A stretch of DNA of 64,000 nt from Hyparrhenia diplandra (Eukaryota; Streptophyta; Magnoliopsida; Poales; Poaceae). Below are positions 23,209-34,060 of the stretch, piece by piece (position 1 is the stretch's first letter; each line of letters opens with the position of its first letter). The notes beneath the pieces were generated by a model. The model did no database searches. It was not told the DNA's origin and worked only from the letters and a program-made list of their open reading frames with translations. The translations under genes and the position numbers were made by a program. Where the stretch lies: contig JADLZK010000391.1 of NCBI GenBank assembly GCA_015847255.1, forward strand, positions 248,001 to 312,000, written 5' to 3'.

Positions 23209-23856
23209 ATGGTGGCTGCTGCGATGAGGTATTGTGACCGAGACCTCAGTACCAAGGAGATGACCGCATCAGATTCTGAGAGCGGCGACATCCCTAGATG
23301 GATAGTTTGTTAGTGACCACCACGACGGAGGCCCACATGACGAAGAGGAAGGAGGCCACCTATGCGTCATTGTCGTCGGAGGCCGATGACTACCATGACC
23401 GTGACCCGAAGGATACCGGCGCACCTAAGGACACCGATGCTGACAGTGCCGCAAGAAGGAGGAGGGTGATATAACTTGTCCAAGGAGTGTGATATGTTGA
23501 AGCTGATGGAGTACTGGGAGCCAGAGCTTCTGTAGAAGGAGGGCCTTGTCCCGGGGGCATTGGATCGTTGGTTGGAGAGGAAAACACCTCCGCGGCCACA
23601 TGAAGAAGAAGGTGGTCAGAGTAATTAACTATGCCGATGCTGGCATCCATTACATCATGGAAAATCCTGACATATGGTGAGAGACCTCTCCAACGAGGAG
23701 ATGGCCAAATGTCGTGAGGAATTATGCCAAATGGACCATTAACAAGGTCATCAATGCTAAGAACCTCGCATATAAGCTAGCCCTCATCGCTCACTACCGT
23801 GCTTTTGGGTATGCCTATGGCCAAAAGGAGTTCCCAGACGAGGAGAGGTTGTGGTG
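23209..23856 (+). pseudogene. Family S gene 3, decayed
   Basis: Starts MVAAAMRYCDRDLSTKEMTA, meets a stop after SGDIPRWIVC, and continues in other frames: HMTKRKEATYASLSSEADDY, LSKECDMLKLMEYWEPE, LDRWLERKTPPRPHEEE, IHYIMENPDIW, NKVINAKNLAYKLALIAHYR, and the acidic end FPDEERLW before TGA at 23854. The C-terminal pattern (aliphatic-A-LI-HYRAFGYAYG, then acidic) matches YEQALI-QYNAQGYAEDE of the genes at 8.8 and 12.3 kb. Several stops and shifts make it a pseudogene. Confidence 0.6.
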
Positions 23857-24478
23857 AAGAACTAGGCAGGAAAGGGGTGGTTCAATAATTTACAAGCGCG
23901 CCCGTGTTTATTAATTTGTCAAAGATCAAGCTACACTAACTCCATAGTAATAGTATCATGCTGTCTCTTGTGGTCCACCTATTCTAAGTGTTTGGTGTCT
24001 GCTCATTTCTATGGTGTTCGTGTAATTATCATCTTGAGGTTGTTGTCTTAGACTTTATTTGCTACTATTGTTTCCTATACAGTATGGGTAGTGTGGTCTT
24101 GATGTTATTATCGCACCTTGCTATTAGTATGGTCATCCACTGTTGCATCACCACAGCAGTACAACACACGTTTCTAGCGTTTTGTGCATGGATCTTTACT
24201 AGCTAGTTTTGCTCATTATACTACACCATTAATATTTGGTTACAAAAAGCGTGCATTATGGGTTTTCAAGTCAAAATATATAATACAAAAAACATGCATA
24301 GCAAGTTTGAATGGACTTTCATGTCATTTCTGTTAAATTCCTTAAAAACATGAGCTACAAAGTGGAGCAGGAAGAGCTGGAGGACGCTGAGTTGCCTCCA
24401 CCTACCCATGTAGCAGGCAGGCATAAGTGGTCTGTGTGGCTGTTCCTTCCCTAGTCGCCGCTGGAATAGCCCTTTGCA

Positions 24479-25180
24479 TGTCCAGAATGTGGATGAAACT
24501 CTTTTCAGCTTTTCTTTGACTGCCCCTTGGCCATGGCCTGTTGGAAAACTCTTGGTCTCTTGGTGCCGGCACATCCCTCTGTGCTTTACATCTTTGAAAC
24601 TTTGAAACCCAGCTTCATCTCCCTTTCTTCATGGAAGTTATTGTCACTATGTGTTGGACTATTTGGATGCTTCGAAAATGATCAGATCTTCAGAGGTTTA
24701 TAAGCCTTCAGTTCGGGCGGTGCAAAGACATTTTCAAGTCTGAATTCGCCTCGGGTATTAGGCCGTCCTCAATGATTAGCTATTTGGCTATCTAGATGTG
24801 ACGTGACAAGAAAAAGTAGGAGAGAGAGTAGTTATTTATATGCAAATAGCTAGACTATTTCACGTAGCCTAAGAATATGTGAGAAGAGCATGTGGGTCCA
24901 ATAATATAAAATAGTCTTTGTTGTTGTCTCATCACCTCTATATCGACCGACTACGTAGCTAGCACTAGCTATTACCATTATGGACGCCCTTATAAGGACC
25001 AGACCTTCGCTTTCTCCAATGATCGGTCAATGTATAGAAACATGTGTAATTTTTTTAATTTTTCTTTGTAACCTTTTATGTTTCTTGAGGTTCTCTTGTA
25101 AGAACTTTGTATTTTTGTTTTTGTTAATAAAAGCACAGTAGGGGTGCTCAACCCATCCTGTTTTCCCTAAAAAAAAAAAA
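24479..25180 (+). mobile_element. 5'-truncated LINE with 10-bp target duplications
   Basis: Inserted in copy A only. It is flanked by GCCCTTTGCA at 24469-24478 and 25181-25190; the paralogous site in copy B (32635-32644) has a single GCCCTTTGCA. The insert encodes a zf-RVT-like C-terminus (CPECG, SFQLFFDCPLAMACWKTLG) and ends in an A tract at 25169-25180. A Tourist-like MITE is nested at 24761-24989. Confidence 0.9.
24761..24989. mobile_element. Tourist-like MITE nested in the LINE
   Basis: Ends GGCCGTCCTCAATGATTAGC and, in reverse, GGGCGTCCATAATGGTAATA, flanked by TTA at 24758-24760 and 24990-24992. A 229-bp element with a 3-bp TTA duplication fits PIF/Harbinger Tourist-like MITEs. Confidence 0.8.
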
Positions 25181-25535
25181 GCCCTTTGCACATGTACATG
25201 GGCATCTTTACTTCAATATGATGCACCACGTGCCGTTCTAGGTTCGTGCCCATGGGGACGATTAATTCATTGTTGGCGTAATCAGCAACAACAGAGATGA
25301 AGGCTATAGATGGCCAAACAAGCCCAGCCCAAATGTCCAATACTGACGCAGCCATAGCTAGACCATCCTAACAAATTAAAGGACCTCTAGTTTCGATATA
25401 CTAGGGCACAATCAATACCGACACAACGGTGCGACCTAGGCGGAGGTGTGGTCATGCGTGTTTATGGATGCTCAATAATGGGACAGTTAATAATGAGCAT
25501 ATTGCAGTGTGACAAACATGGATCTTTCCGTATCA

Positions 25536-25779
25536 GAGCAAGTATTATGGTAGGGCTGTAAGCCGGCTAAATGCTGACGTGGAGGAGAGAAGGGAGGAGA
25601 GAGAGGGGAAGCTGGCTATAAGCTTACAGCCAGCTTGGGCACAAGAACCAAGAAACTTGTGAGATAGACAAGTGAGTCTTGTATTAATTGGAAGGAATTA
25701 ACTATTGTATGGGTGGGCTGGGGAGAAGGCTGTAAAGAACCTTACAGCCAACAAGCCGGCTGTATTATAATACTTGCTC
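25536..25779. mobile_element. Tourist-like MITE, absent from copy B
   Basis: Both termini read GAGCAAGTATTAT inward, with further matching of GCCGGCT and GGCTGTAAG blocks. Flanking TCA at 25533-25535 and 25780-25782; copy B has the empty site with one TCA (33527-33529). Length 244 bp. Confidence 0.9.
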
Positions 25780-25929
25780 TCAACAGTGTGGACACAAGCC
25801 CAGTTATTAACTAGTTAAAATGCAAAGCAGCACGGTACGACCACCACATGGTCGCACCGCTAGGTACATCATGAGGATAACCAAATAATACAACCATGAA
25901 TTTTGTGTCAAAAAAGCCTCGACCTCCGA

Positions 25930-26330
25930 TTTGTGTGAAGCTAGCTATAGTTATTTCACCACCGTACGTGTCATCGTCATCATCTTCGCCGTCGGCGACC
26001 TCGGCCTCCGATTCATCAACCGCATAGCCAAACCTATCCTACTGCTCGAGGAGTGCCTTCTGCCAGGCCTGCATCTTGTTCATGAGGTCCATGTTCTTGG
26101 TGCAGCATTCTTGGAACTGCTGGGACTGCTTAGCGAGCTCGTCCTCTCGGTGAGGATACACTCGTCGTGGTGATAATCGTGAAGAGCCTCTCCTTTAAAC
26201 TTTCCATGACATGCTACGTCACCACCCTTTGATCAGCACCCTCTTCGTCTTGCCATCTGGCGGCGGTGTCGCAATGAAGAAGGGGATCCTCACCACTGAT
26301 GCCACATTCGCCATGACGAACTCCTTCTTC
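25930..26330 (-). pseudogene. Minus-strand pseudogene, copy A
   Basis: Minus-strand frames encode NVASVVRIPFFIATPPPDGK, a spacer, and DELAKQSQQFQECCTKNMDL followed by MNKMQAWQKALLEQ. The paralogue at 33663-34060 has the same order with fewer breaks. It looks like the C-terminal part of a protein with a coiled-coil segment. The family is not recognised. Stops occur in both copies. Confidence 0.5.
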
Positions 26331-26686
26331 AGGTGATTCTCATGCTATTAACTAGACAAATGATATGTGTGCTTGTGTTGTATGGTAGTCAATGCTGGTT
26401 TACAATTGTTGCTAACCTGAACAGTACGTCTTAGTTGACATTTTTGGTTTCGATGGTCTTACATAAACAGGACTCAAACTATAGTACTAAATCCGTTCTA
26501 AATTATAGGTCGTTTCACTTTTTCAACCTAACTTTAACCACTTTCGTCTTATTCAAATTTTTTTTTTTGCAAAGTATCACTTTTTGTTGTGGCATACTTA
26601 TGGTTTTTAATAATGACTTAAGTTTGACTGTTTTGCACAAATGTTTTGAATAAGACTAGTGGTCAAACTTGTCAAAAAAAGTCAAA

Positions 26687-27002
26687 TCTATAGCTACTAA
26701 TAAAGAGAGAAAATTTCTCGTTTACTTTTTTTCTTTCTTCTGCCTTTTGTCTGCCTAGCCCAGGATATACATAACTGATTCGGTTGGCAATCACAGGACA
26801 ATCTTAGTCCGTATAGAATAAGTACTAATCCTTAGGTATTATCTATATCTATACCTACTAATAAAGAGAGAACATTTCCCGTTCACCTTTTCTTTCTTCT
26901 GCCTTTTGTCTGCCTAGCCCAGGATATACGCGAACTGATTCGGTTGGCTTGTCGCAGGACAATCTCAGTCCGTATAGAATAAGTACTAATCCTTAGGTAT
27001 TA
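26687..27002. repeat. Tandem duplication of the Helitron A 5' end
   Basis: 26687-26840 and 26849-27002 share CTACTAATAAAGAGAGAA, TCTGCCTTTTGTCTGCCTAG, CCCAGGATATAC and CCGTATAGAATAAGTACTAA in order. Each copy begins with a TCTATA Helitron-type start. Confidence 0.85.
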
Positions 27003-27189
27003 TATTTAAAAAGAGCTCTAAATTCAAGAAAGAGTTGGAGACCAGAAAAGATTTGAGACCGACGGAGGGAAAAGAAAACACTCTCCACGTACATATATAT
27101 ACGATTTCTTGTCCAAATCCAAATAGGTCCTGACAGAGGGCAAAAAAAAAAAAAAAAAAAAAAACTCTCCACATACATATATACGAGGT

Positions 27190-27840
27190 TCGATTCTTGG
27201 CGTTTTTGTTAGGGAATCTCGCCATGCCGTCCTTGGCAAGCTCGCTGGTTCGATTCGATTCAACGCCGTGCTTTATGTTAGGGGGATCTCTACCATGCCG
27301 CCGCCGCTTCGTCGATATGGTTGGCTTCCACGGTAGTTGTGGTTCCAGTGACTCGCCGCCGTGGGCGCCACCCCGGCCGAATCCGCCGCCGCTTCTACTC
27401 TCTTGGTTGCGGGCAGCGGCTGGGTTCGGTTGACGAACCACCACACCATCGATGTGACGATTGGGCGATTTCGCTCGTCGCAGCGCCCCGCGAAGCCCGA
27501 CTAGACCGGGCCGGGACACGCTGGTGGCCCTTACGCCGGTGACGGTGAACATGGTCTTTGTCGGACTGTCATTTGACTACCCCGGGCTACAGACGGGCAA
27601 GTTGTTGTGCTACGTCTCCGGCGATGGGTGCTCGGCGAGGAGACACGCTACGTCTTTGTGCGAGTCCGTCTCTTCGCCAAGCTCTTGGTGCCGTTATGCA
27701 AGAAGGATGACGTCAAGGTTAGGGCCACCGCCGGTGTACTTCTCCACCAGCGGTGCGCGCCAGAAGCGTGGGGGGCCGCTACGACAACGCATAACGCCGA
27801 AGTTCTTGCGTGCTTGACACTCGGAAGGAAGATGCGGTAA
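27190..27840 (+). pseudogene. Gene-like segment captured in Helitron A
   Basis: GC-rich block unlike the AT-rich surroundings. Plus-strand frames include SLVRFDSTPCFMLGG, HHTIDVTIGRFRSSQRPAKP and LGEETRYVFVRVRLFAKLLV, broken by frame changes. The family is not recognised. Captured exon fragments are typical of plant Helitrons; that interpretation is inference. Confidence 0.4.
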
Positions 27841-27963
27841 AGCTAGACATTGTAGTCACTAGCACACACTTACGTGCAGCATAATATGTGAATTGTGGTT
27901 TTCAAAAGATAACTATATCATAATATAATGCTACCCATTCCAACGCGCGGGCATATTTCCTAG

Positions 27964-28764
27964 TAAATTATAGTTTGAAACGGAGAGAGTAGTGTTTTTG
28001 CCATAAGCTGTGGTGTTTCTGTATGTTCTTTTTTCTTTCAAACAAATGTCAATTGTTGTGGAATCCATCAATTTCAGGACTTTTAGATATAGATAAGAGA
28101 GTATATATATGAATTCTTGAAACCCTACTCCCAAAACACCATCTCGATATGCACTCATCTCTCCTCCTAGACTCTCGTGGGATGCGCTGCAGCGTACTCG
28201 TCTCTCTCGCAACAGCCACGGTGTTGCGGTGGCGTGGTGGTGGCATAGTGCGGCGAGCTCGGTGCAAGCGTGGGAGTAGCTAGGGCGAGTAGGAGAAGTG
28301 CAAATGGCGGTGTAGCGGCCTAAGTCTTTGACGCATTGTGACGACATCATGTGTATGAGATGGCTATGGCAACGGTGCGGCAAGGACTTAGGCCGGCAGA
28401 GGTATGATGGGCTGCCATGCTCATTGGCACGACATGGGTATAAGTGTCGTAGGGCCGTGCCTAGACCGAGAATTCGGCACTACATCCCAAAGTGCCATGG
28501 CACAACACATCGTGCTGATTAGTGTCGCGGTCCTAGTTATATTGCTTCACAAGTAATCCTGTTAAAAAATGTATAACTATTGGAAGTGTGTCGGTCAAAC
28601 CATGTCAACTTTGACCAAGTTTATTGAAAAAGTATTAACATTTACGTTCGAAATAAATTTATTGTTAAAATATAATTAATCTATCGATACTTATTTTGTC
28701 TCACAAGTGTGTTTTCGATTGGGGTGACTAAAATTAGTCATCCTTATTTTAGTCACTTTTGTTC
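27964..28764. repeat. Right tail of segmental copy A
   Basis: Matches 38933-39727. It contains a GC-rich block (28110-28530) with open frames on both strands but no recognisable family. Shared words include GACGCATTGTGACGACATCA and GTGCCTAGACCGAGAATTCG. Confidence 0.75.
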
Positions 28765-29667
28765 ATCTCGCCCTACGATCAAGAACGCCGCCGGCCGTCG
28801 TCATCTCCGGCCCTCCCAACGGTCGATCCCAATCCGCCTCGCCGCCCTCCGCCGCCAGCCGCAATGGTTGACTCCGGTCTCCGCCAAGAACTTCCCCCTT
28901 GCTTCATCGTTTCGCTTTCGGACGTCCCACCGTGACCTCGCTCCCGCCCACGTCCCCTCCTCCACCCCTCCCGCCGGGCGTCTTGTGCGACCACCCGTAG
29001 CTCCGCCCCATAGATCCTGCATCTCGCACCTCCGGATTCTGCAAGAACTTCGCCCCCATCGGTACTGTAACTCTCTGCATCTTCGCCGGGTTTCAATTGT
29101 TTTGTTGCTTTTTGCTTTGGCTTCACTTTGGTACCGTTTCTCGCAATTGATGTTTCTACACATAGGTTTTGCTTCTAGAATATGATCCAGGTATGTGCTC
29201 CCAGGATTTTTACATATATTAGTCCATGATAATTCTGGCAGAGTTTAATTACCGACCTGTCATTTCTTTTTATTGGTAAGAATCAAACTTGCATTCCCCA
29301 AAGATTTGCTGCTTGACATTCAAATACATGACTTGATGCAATGCTATTATACACAATCTCTGGATGTTTGTTATATTGGTATTGTGCTCCTTGCTTAATG
29401 TCCTATCATTTATGATATGTGCTGGTTATCTTTAGTTTGGAAGAATGTATTCTTGTTTATACGCTCATTTGTGTTGGACAGTTGTGGTTGTTTATATATG
29501 ACTTAATACAACTTCACAATACCTGATCACATGATTGACAATTTGTAGAGGTGTTAAAGCCCGGTTCTTTGTTTTCATATTATGGTTTAAGGGCAAGCAT
29601 AGTGTTCAGATTTTATTTGGATTCGATCAATTCTTTTTTATTTGGGTTTGTTTTAAGGATGGACAAC
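28765..29667 (+). pseudogene. Inverted 5' fragment of family M (copy C)
   Basis: In plus orientation this matches the 5' half of the minus-strand gene at 20.95-22.25 kb. Matching blocks: AAGAACG-CCGTCGTCATCTCCG near 28783-28808, TTTGCTTTGGCTTCACT and GGTACCGTTTCTCGCAATTG at 29113-29150, and GTTTAAGGGCAAGCATAGTG near 29587. It ends abruptly at 29667, where segmental copy B begins, so only the first exon and part of intron 1 remain. Confidence 0.6.
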
Positions 29668-29911
29668 TTGATCTATGCACTATAGCCTCCTCTATTTATA
29701 GGGAGGTGAGACCATGAGAGTATGCAATCTTCCTCCCCGCCCCTTTTAGTTAAAAATTACAAAGAGGTCCATGCCTTATGGCTTTGGGTTTGGGCCTTTC
29801 TACAAGGAACATAGGAACATAGGCGTAATCTTCCCTGAGCCCCTCTAGGGTGCAAAGTGGTTTGTTCTTCACACAAACTCTTCGTGGTGTGATGGGCTAT
29901 TGTGCGCTCCA

Positions 29912-31625
29912 TCCTCTTCTGCGATGGACGAGAATCGAAGGCATATATTTTCGAAAGTAAACCACAATTAGCTGCTTGTTCCTCTAGTGCAAGTGAAAGA
30001 AAGTAGGAACAAATAGATGCTAACTAAACTAACTAGATGAGATGAACTCGATTTCAAATTTGCTCATTTTTATATAATTATGTGGTTGATGTGTATTGTG
30101 AACTTGTATGGATGTTACAAGCCTAAAATTATATGGTATAATATGAAATTAATTATGTAATTGTGTCCGCTCATAGTTACGTAACATTAGTTGCTAAAAA
30201 TTATAACCGTATCATTGATCACTTCCCATGATCATCCATGGTGGCTGCCGCGATGAGGTATTGTGACCGAGACCTCGCACCAAGGAGATGACCGCATCAG
30301 ATTCTGAGAGCGGGCGACATCCCTAGATGGATAGTTTGTTAGTGACCACCACGACGAGGCCCACATGACGAAGAGGAAGGGAGGCCACCTATGCGCCATT
30401 GTCGTCGGAGGCCGATGACTACCATGACCGCGGACCCGAAGGATACCGGCGCACCTAAGGACACCGATGCCGACAAGCAAGGCCGCAAGAAGGAGGAGGG
30501 TGATATAACTTGTCCAAGGAGTGTGATATGTTGAAGCCGATGGAGTACTGGGGAGCCGAGCTTCAGAGAAGGAGGGCCTTGTCCCGGGCATTGGATCGCT
30601 GGTTGGAGAGGAAAACACCTCCGCGGCCACATGAAGAAGAAGGTGGTCGAGTAATTAACTATGCCGATGCCGGCATCCATTACATCATGGAAAATCCTGA
30701 CATATGGTGAGAGACCTCTCCAACGAGGAGATGGCCAAATGTCGTGAGGAATTCTCGCCAAATGGACCATCCTCTTCTGCGATGGACGAGAATCTGAAGG
30801 CATATCTGAGTAAACCACAATTAGAGGCTCGTTCCTCTAGTGCATGTGAAAGAAAGTAGGAACAAATAGATGCTAACTAAACGAACTAGATGAGATGAAC
30901 TCGATTTCAAATTTGCTCATTTTTTATATAATTATGTGGTTGATGTGTACTGTGAACTTGTATGGATGTTACAAGCCTAAAATTATATGGTATAATATGA
31001 AATTAATTATGTAGTTGTGTCCCTTCATAGTTACAGAACATTAGTTGCTAAAACTTATAATAGATCATTGATCACTTATTCACTTCCCATGATCATCCAT
31101 GGTGGCTGCTGTGATGAGGTATTGTGACCGAGACCTCGGTACCAAGGAGACGACCGCATCGAGGTCCGAGAGCAGCGGCATCCCTAGATGGATAGTTTGT
31201 TAGTGACCACCACGACGCGGAGGCCCACATGACGAAGAGGAAGGAGGCCACCTATGTGTCATTGTCGCGTTGGAGGCCGATGACTACCATGACCGTGACC
31301 TGAAGGATACCGGCGCACCTGAGGACACCGACGCTGACGGTGCTGCCAGAAGGAGGAGGAGGGTGATATAGCTTGTCCAAGGAGTGTGATATGTTGAAGC
31401 TGATGGAGTACTGGGAGCCACCGTGGAAGGAGGGCCTTGTCCCGGGGGCATTGGATCGTTGGTTGGAGAGGAAAACACCTCCGCGGCCATATGAAGAAGA
31501 AGGTGGTCAGAGTAACTATGCCGATGCTTGCATCCGTTACATCATGGAAAATCCTTACATATGGTGAGAGACCTGTTCAACGAGGAGATGGTCAAATGTC
31601 CTGAGAAATTCCGCCAAATGGACAC
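29912..31625. repeat. Internal tandem duplication of about 855 bp
   Basis: 29912-30766 and 30767-31625 are repeats, each containing an S-family pseudogene. The junction near 30765-30770 fuses AAATGGACCAT to CCATCCTCTTCTGCGATGG; CCAT is shared by both parent sites, as seen by comparison with copy A (23735 and 22882). Confidence 0.8.
30238..30770 (+). pseudogene. Family S gene 4, truncated
   Basis: Begins MVAAAMRYCDRDLAP and carries KRKGGHLCAIVVGGR-type shifted frames, then LSKECDMLKPMEYWGAE, LDRWLERKTPPRPHEEE, INYADAGIHYIMENPDIW. It lacks the NKVINAKNLAYK...GYAY end because the internal duplication junction cuts it at about 30768. Confidence 0.55.
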
Positions 31626-31744
31626 TTAACAAGGTCATCAATGCTAAGAACCTCGCATATAAGCAAGCCCTCATCGCTCACTACCGTGCTTTTGGGTATG
31701 CCTATGACCAAAAGGAGTTCCCAGACGAGGAGAGGTTGTGGTGA
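31099..31744 (+). pseudogene. Family S gene 5, decayed
   Basis: Full-length relative of the 23209 copy. It has LSKECDMLKLMEYWEPPWKE, ALDRWLERKTPPRPYEEE, IRYIMENPYIW, a stop at 31565-31567, then NKVINAKNLAYKQALIAHYR, AFGYAYDQKEFPDEERLW and TGA at 31742. Several frame changes in the 5' half. The 3' half is the best-preserved of the three copies in this region. Confidence 0.6.
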
Positions 31745-32141
31745 AGAACTAGGCAGGAAAGGGGTGGTTCAATAATTTACAAGAAGCGCGCCCGTGTTTA
31801 TTAATTTGTCAAAGATCAAGCTACACTAACTCCATAGAAATAGTATCATGCTGTCTCTGTGTGGTCCACCTATTCTAAGTGTTTGATGTCTGCTCATTAA
31901 TATGGTATACGTGTAATCATCATCTTGGGGTTGTTGTCTTAGACCTTATTTGCTACTATTGTTTCCTATACAGTATGGATAGTATGGTCTTGATGTTATT
32001 ATCGCACCTTGCTATTTGTATGGTCATCCACTGTTCCATCAGCACAGCAGTACAACACACTTTTCTAGCATTTGGTGCATGGATCTTTGACAAGCTAGTT
32101 TTAATATGGTTCCAAAAAGCGTGCAAGCTCATACATATATA

Positions 32142-32333
32142 GGTGTTGTTTGGTTCCTAGGGACTAAATTTTGTTTAGTCCTAGGGACTATTAAAAAAAG
32201 TCCCTTCAAGAGAGTCTTTTAGGGACTAATAATGGAAAAGTCTAAAAATAGTCTCTCCTGTTTGGTTTGGTAGGGAGTAAAAGAGACTTTTTTTAGTCCT
32301 AAGGACTAAAAAGTCTTTAAACCAAACAACCTC
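32142..32333. mobile_element. MITE with GGTGTTGTTTGGTT ends
   Basis: Left GGTGTTGTTTGGTT and, in reverse from 32333, GAGGTTGTTTGGTT (12 of 14). Flanked on both sides by ATA. The interior is rich in AGGGACTAAA and TTTAGTCCC words. The trinucleotide flank suggests a PIF/Harbinger-type MITE. Absent from the corresponding part of copy A, though that junction is not clean. Confidence 0.65.
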
Positions 32334-32726
32334 ATAATCCAAACCCCAGTCAATGGAAATTAAACTAATATGTTGTGAATGGGAAGAGCTGGAATTTCTG
32401 TTATGGGCTTTCAAGCCAAAAATATATAATACAAAAAACATAGCAAGTTTGAATGGGCTTTCATGTCATTTCTGTTAAATTCCTTAAAAACATGAGCTAC
32501 AAAAGTGTAGTAGGAAGAGCTGGGGAACGCAGAGTTGTTGCCAAGTGGTGTGTCATCACCGGCCTTGTTCACCGTTCACCATGCAGGGGTCTGTGTGGCC
32601 GTTCCATCCCAGCTGGTCGGCGCTGCAATATATAGCCCTTTGCACATGTACATGGGCAGCTCTATTTCAACATGATGCACCACGTGCCGTTCTAGGTTCG
32701 TGCCCATGGGGATGATTAATTCATTG

Positions 32727-33253
32727 CCGCCCCTGCTCGACTCGCCGCCCCGGCTGCGCGTCACGCGTGTGCGGCAAGTGGAGAACAACGGCTGGACCCC
32801 CAGGCGGAGCGACCGTCTAGGCACAAAGTCCGCCTACCGGGACCCTAGGCCGGAAAGGCAGGCGCCGCGTCATGCTCGCTAGATGGGAGGGCAAGCCGGA
32901 TGGCGCCTACGGCGAAGCTCCTGATGACACGATCGTTGAAAGGTTCCGCAGCCACTTCAAGAGCAACGTTCCGCAGCACCGGCGCGACGTTGTGGATGTG
33001 CTCGTCCCCCCGCCCGGCGACACACCTCCACCGCGGAGCCGTTGATCGCCCGTCGTCCTTTCGTCGCGCAATTGTTTTTACGTCTAGTACGACACTCGAA
33101 GCTCCACCGTTGTAGCCGGTGCCTTTTGTTAGTGTTTCGCATCTTCGCTCGCCCTGGCAACTCGCCACGGGGGGCGTCTAGGATGTATTAATCTTGGCCT
33201 TCTTTTGGCCTTTCTCTTACTGAAAAACGGGTAAAGTCCCGGTTTCGAAAAAA
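32727..33253 (+). mobile_element. ORF1-type non-LTR retroposon with 12-bp target duplications
   Basis: Flanked by ATTAATTCATTG at 32715-32726 and 33254-33265; copy A has one ATTAATTCATTG (about 25260-25271). It encodes PPLLDSPPRLRVTRVRQVEN, RRSDRLGTKSAYRDPRPERQ and a downstream DDTIVERFRSHFKSN block, then a 3' region with TTTTGGCCTTTCTCTTACTG and GGTTTCG before the A run. The RRS-RL-K pattern and the block after it are shared in type with the C-terminal part of the ORF1 protein at 48.3-51.2 kb. No reverse transcriptase, so non-autonomous. Confidence 0.8.
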
Positions 33254-33662
33254 ATTAATTCATTGTTAGCGTAATCAGCAACAACAGAGATGAAGGCTAT
33301 AGATGGCCAAACAAGCCCAGCCCAAATGTCCAATACAGACGCAGCCATAGCTAGACCATCCTAGCAAATTAAAGGACCTCTAGTTTCGATACTACATAAA
33401 AGGACACAGTCAATACCGACACAACGGTGCGACCCAGGAGGAGGTGTGGTCATGCGTGTTTATAGATGCTCATTAATGGGACAATAATGAGCATATTGCA
33501 GTGTGACAAACATGGATCTTTCCGTATCAACACGTGGACGCAAGCCCAACGTTATTAAGTATATTAACTAGTCAAAAGGCAAAGCAGCACCGTACCACCA
33601 CACCACATGGTACGTAGCACGTACCGGTACGTACATCATGAGGACAACCAAATAATACAACC

Positions 33663-34060
33663 ATGAATTTTGTGTCAAATAAACCTCGAGCTCCGATTTG
33701 TGTCACCACCATGTCATCGTCATCGTCTTCGCCGCCGGTGACCTCGGCCTCGATTCATCAACCGCATAGCCAAACATTTCCTACTTCTCGAGGAGGGCCT
33801 TCTGCAGGCCCGCATCTTGTTCATGCGGTCCATGTTCTCGGCGTAGGATTCCTGGAACTGCTGCGAGTTCTTGGCGAGCCGGTCCTCACAGCGAGGATAC
33901 ACTCGTCGTGGGGATAACCGTGAAGAGCCTCTCCTTGAAACTTTCCATGACATGCTACGGCACCACCCATTGATCAGCACCCACTTCTTCTTGCCGTCTG
34001 GTGGCGGTGGCGGCGCAATGAAGAAGGGGATCCTGGCCACTGCTGATGCCACATTCATCG
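33663..34060 (-). pseudogene. Minus-strand pseudogene, copy B
   Basis: Partner of 25930-26330. A continuous minus-strand frame from 34058 encodes NVASAVARIPFFIAPPPPPD, SMSWKVSRRGSSRLSPRRVY, LAKNSQQFQESYAENMDRMN and then a frame change before MFGYAVDE. Likely the 3' part of an unknown gene with a short amphipathic helix; a polybasic stretch appears only because of the frame change. Confidence 0.5.

Larger units (their letters stand above)
26687..27963 (+). mobile_element. Helitron A, 1,277 bp
   Basis: Starts TCTATAGCTACTAATAAAGA right after an A (26686) and ends CCTAG right before a T (27964), the A/T insertion habit of Helitrons. Near the 3' end, CAACGCGCGGGCATATTTCC matches the 3' half of the usual GC-rich subterminal hairpin, with a decayed 5' stem. 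The first 155 bp are tandemly duplicated. The interior has a GC-rich gene-like segment (27190-27840). No Rep/helicase, so non-autonomous. Confidence 0.7.
26487..27989. mobile_element. Stowaway-like MITE interrupted by a Helitron, copy A
   Basis: Left end CTAAATCCGTTCTAAATTAT at 26487 preceded by TA. Right end in reverse is CTCTCTCCGTTTCAAACTAT, followed by TA at 27990. Without the Helitron the MITE is about 226 bp. Mariner/Stowaway-type assignment rests on the TA duplication and CTCCCTCCG-like ends. Confidence 0.7.
22648..28758. repeat. Segmental duplication, copy A
   Basis: Collinear with 29668-39724 from TTGATCTATGCACTATAGCC (22648) to ATTTTAGTCACTTTT (28758). Shared content in order: an LTR-like block with TCTATTTATAGGGAGG, an S-family pseudogene, a spacer, a minus-strand pseudogene, a Stowaway-like MITE hit by a Helitron, and a 795-bp tail. 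Differences are discrete insertions described separately. Confidence 0.85.

Noticed and set aside
26986..27552. 188-codon minus-strand frame with a poly-Phe run
   Set aside because: Crosses the A tract at 27140 and Helitron sequence; no conserved residues.
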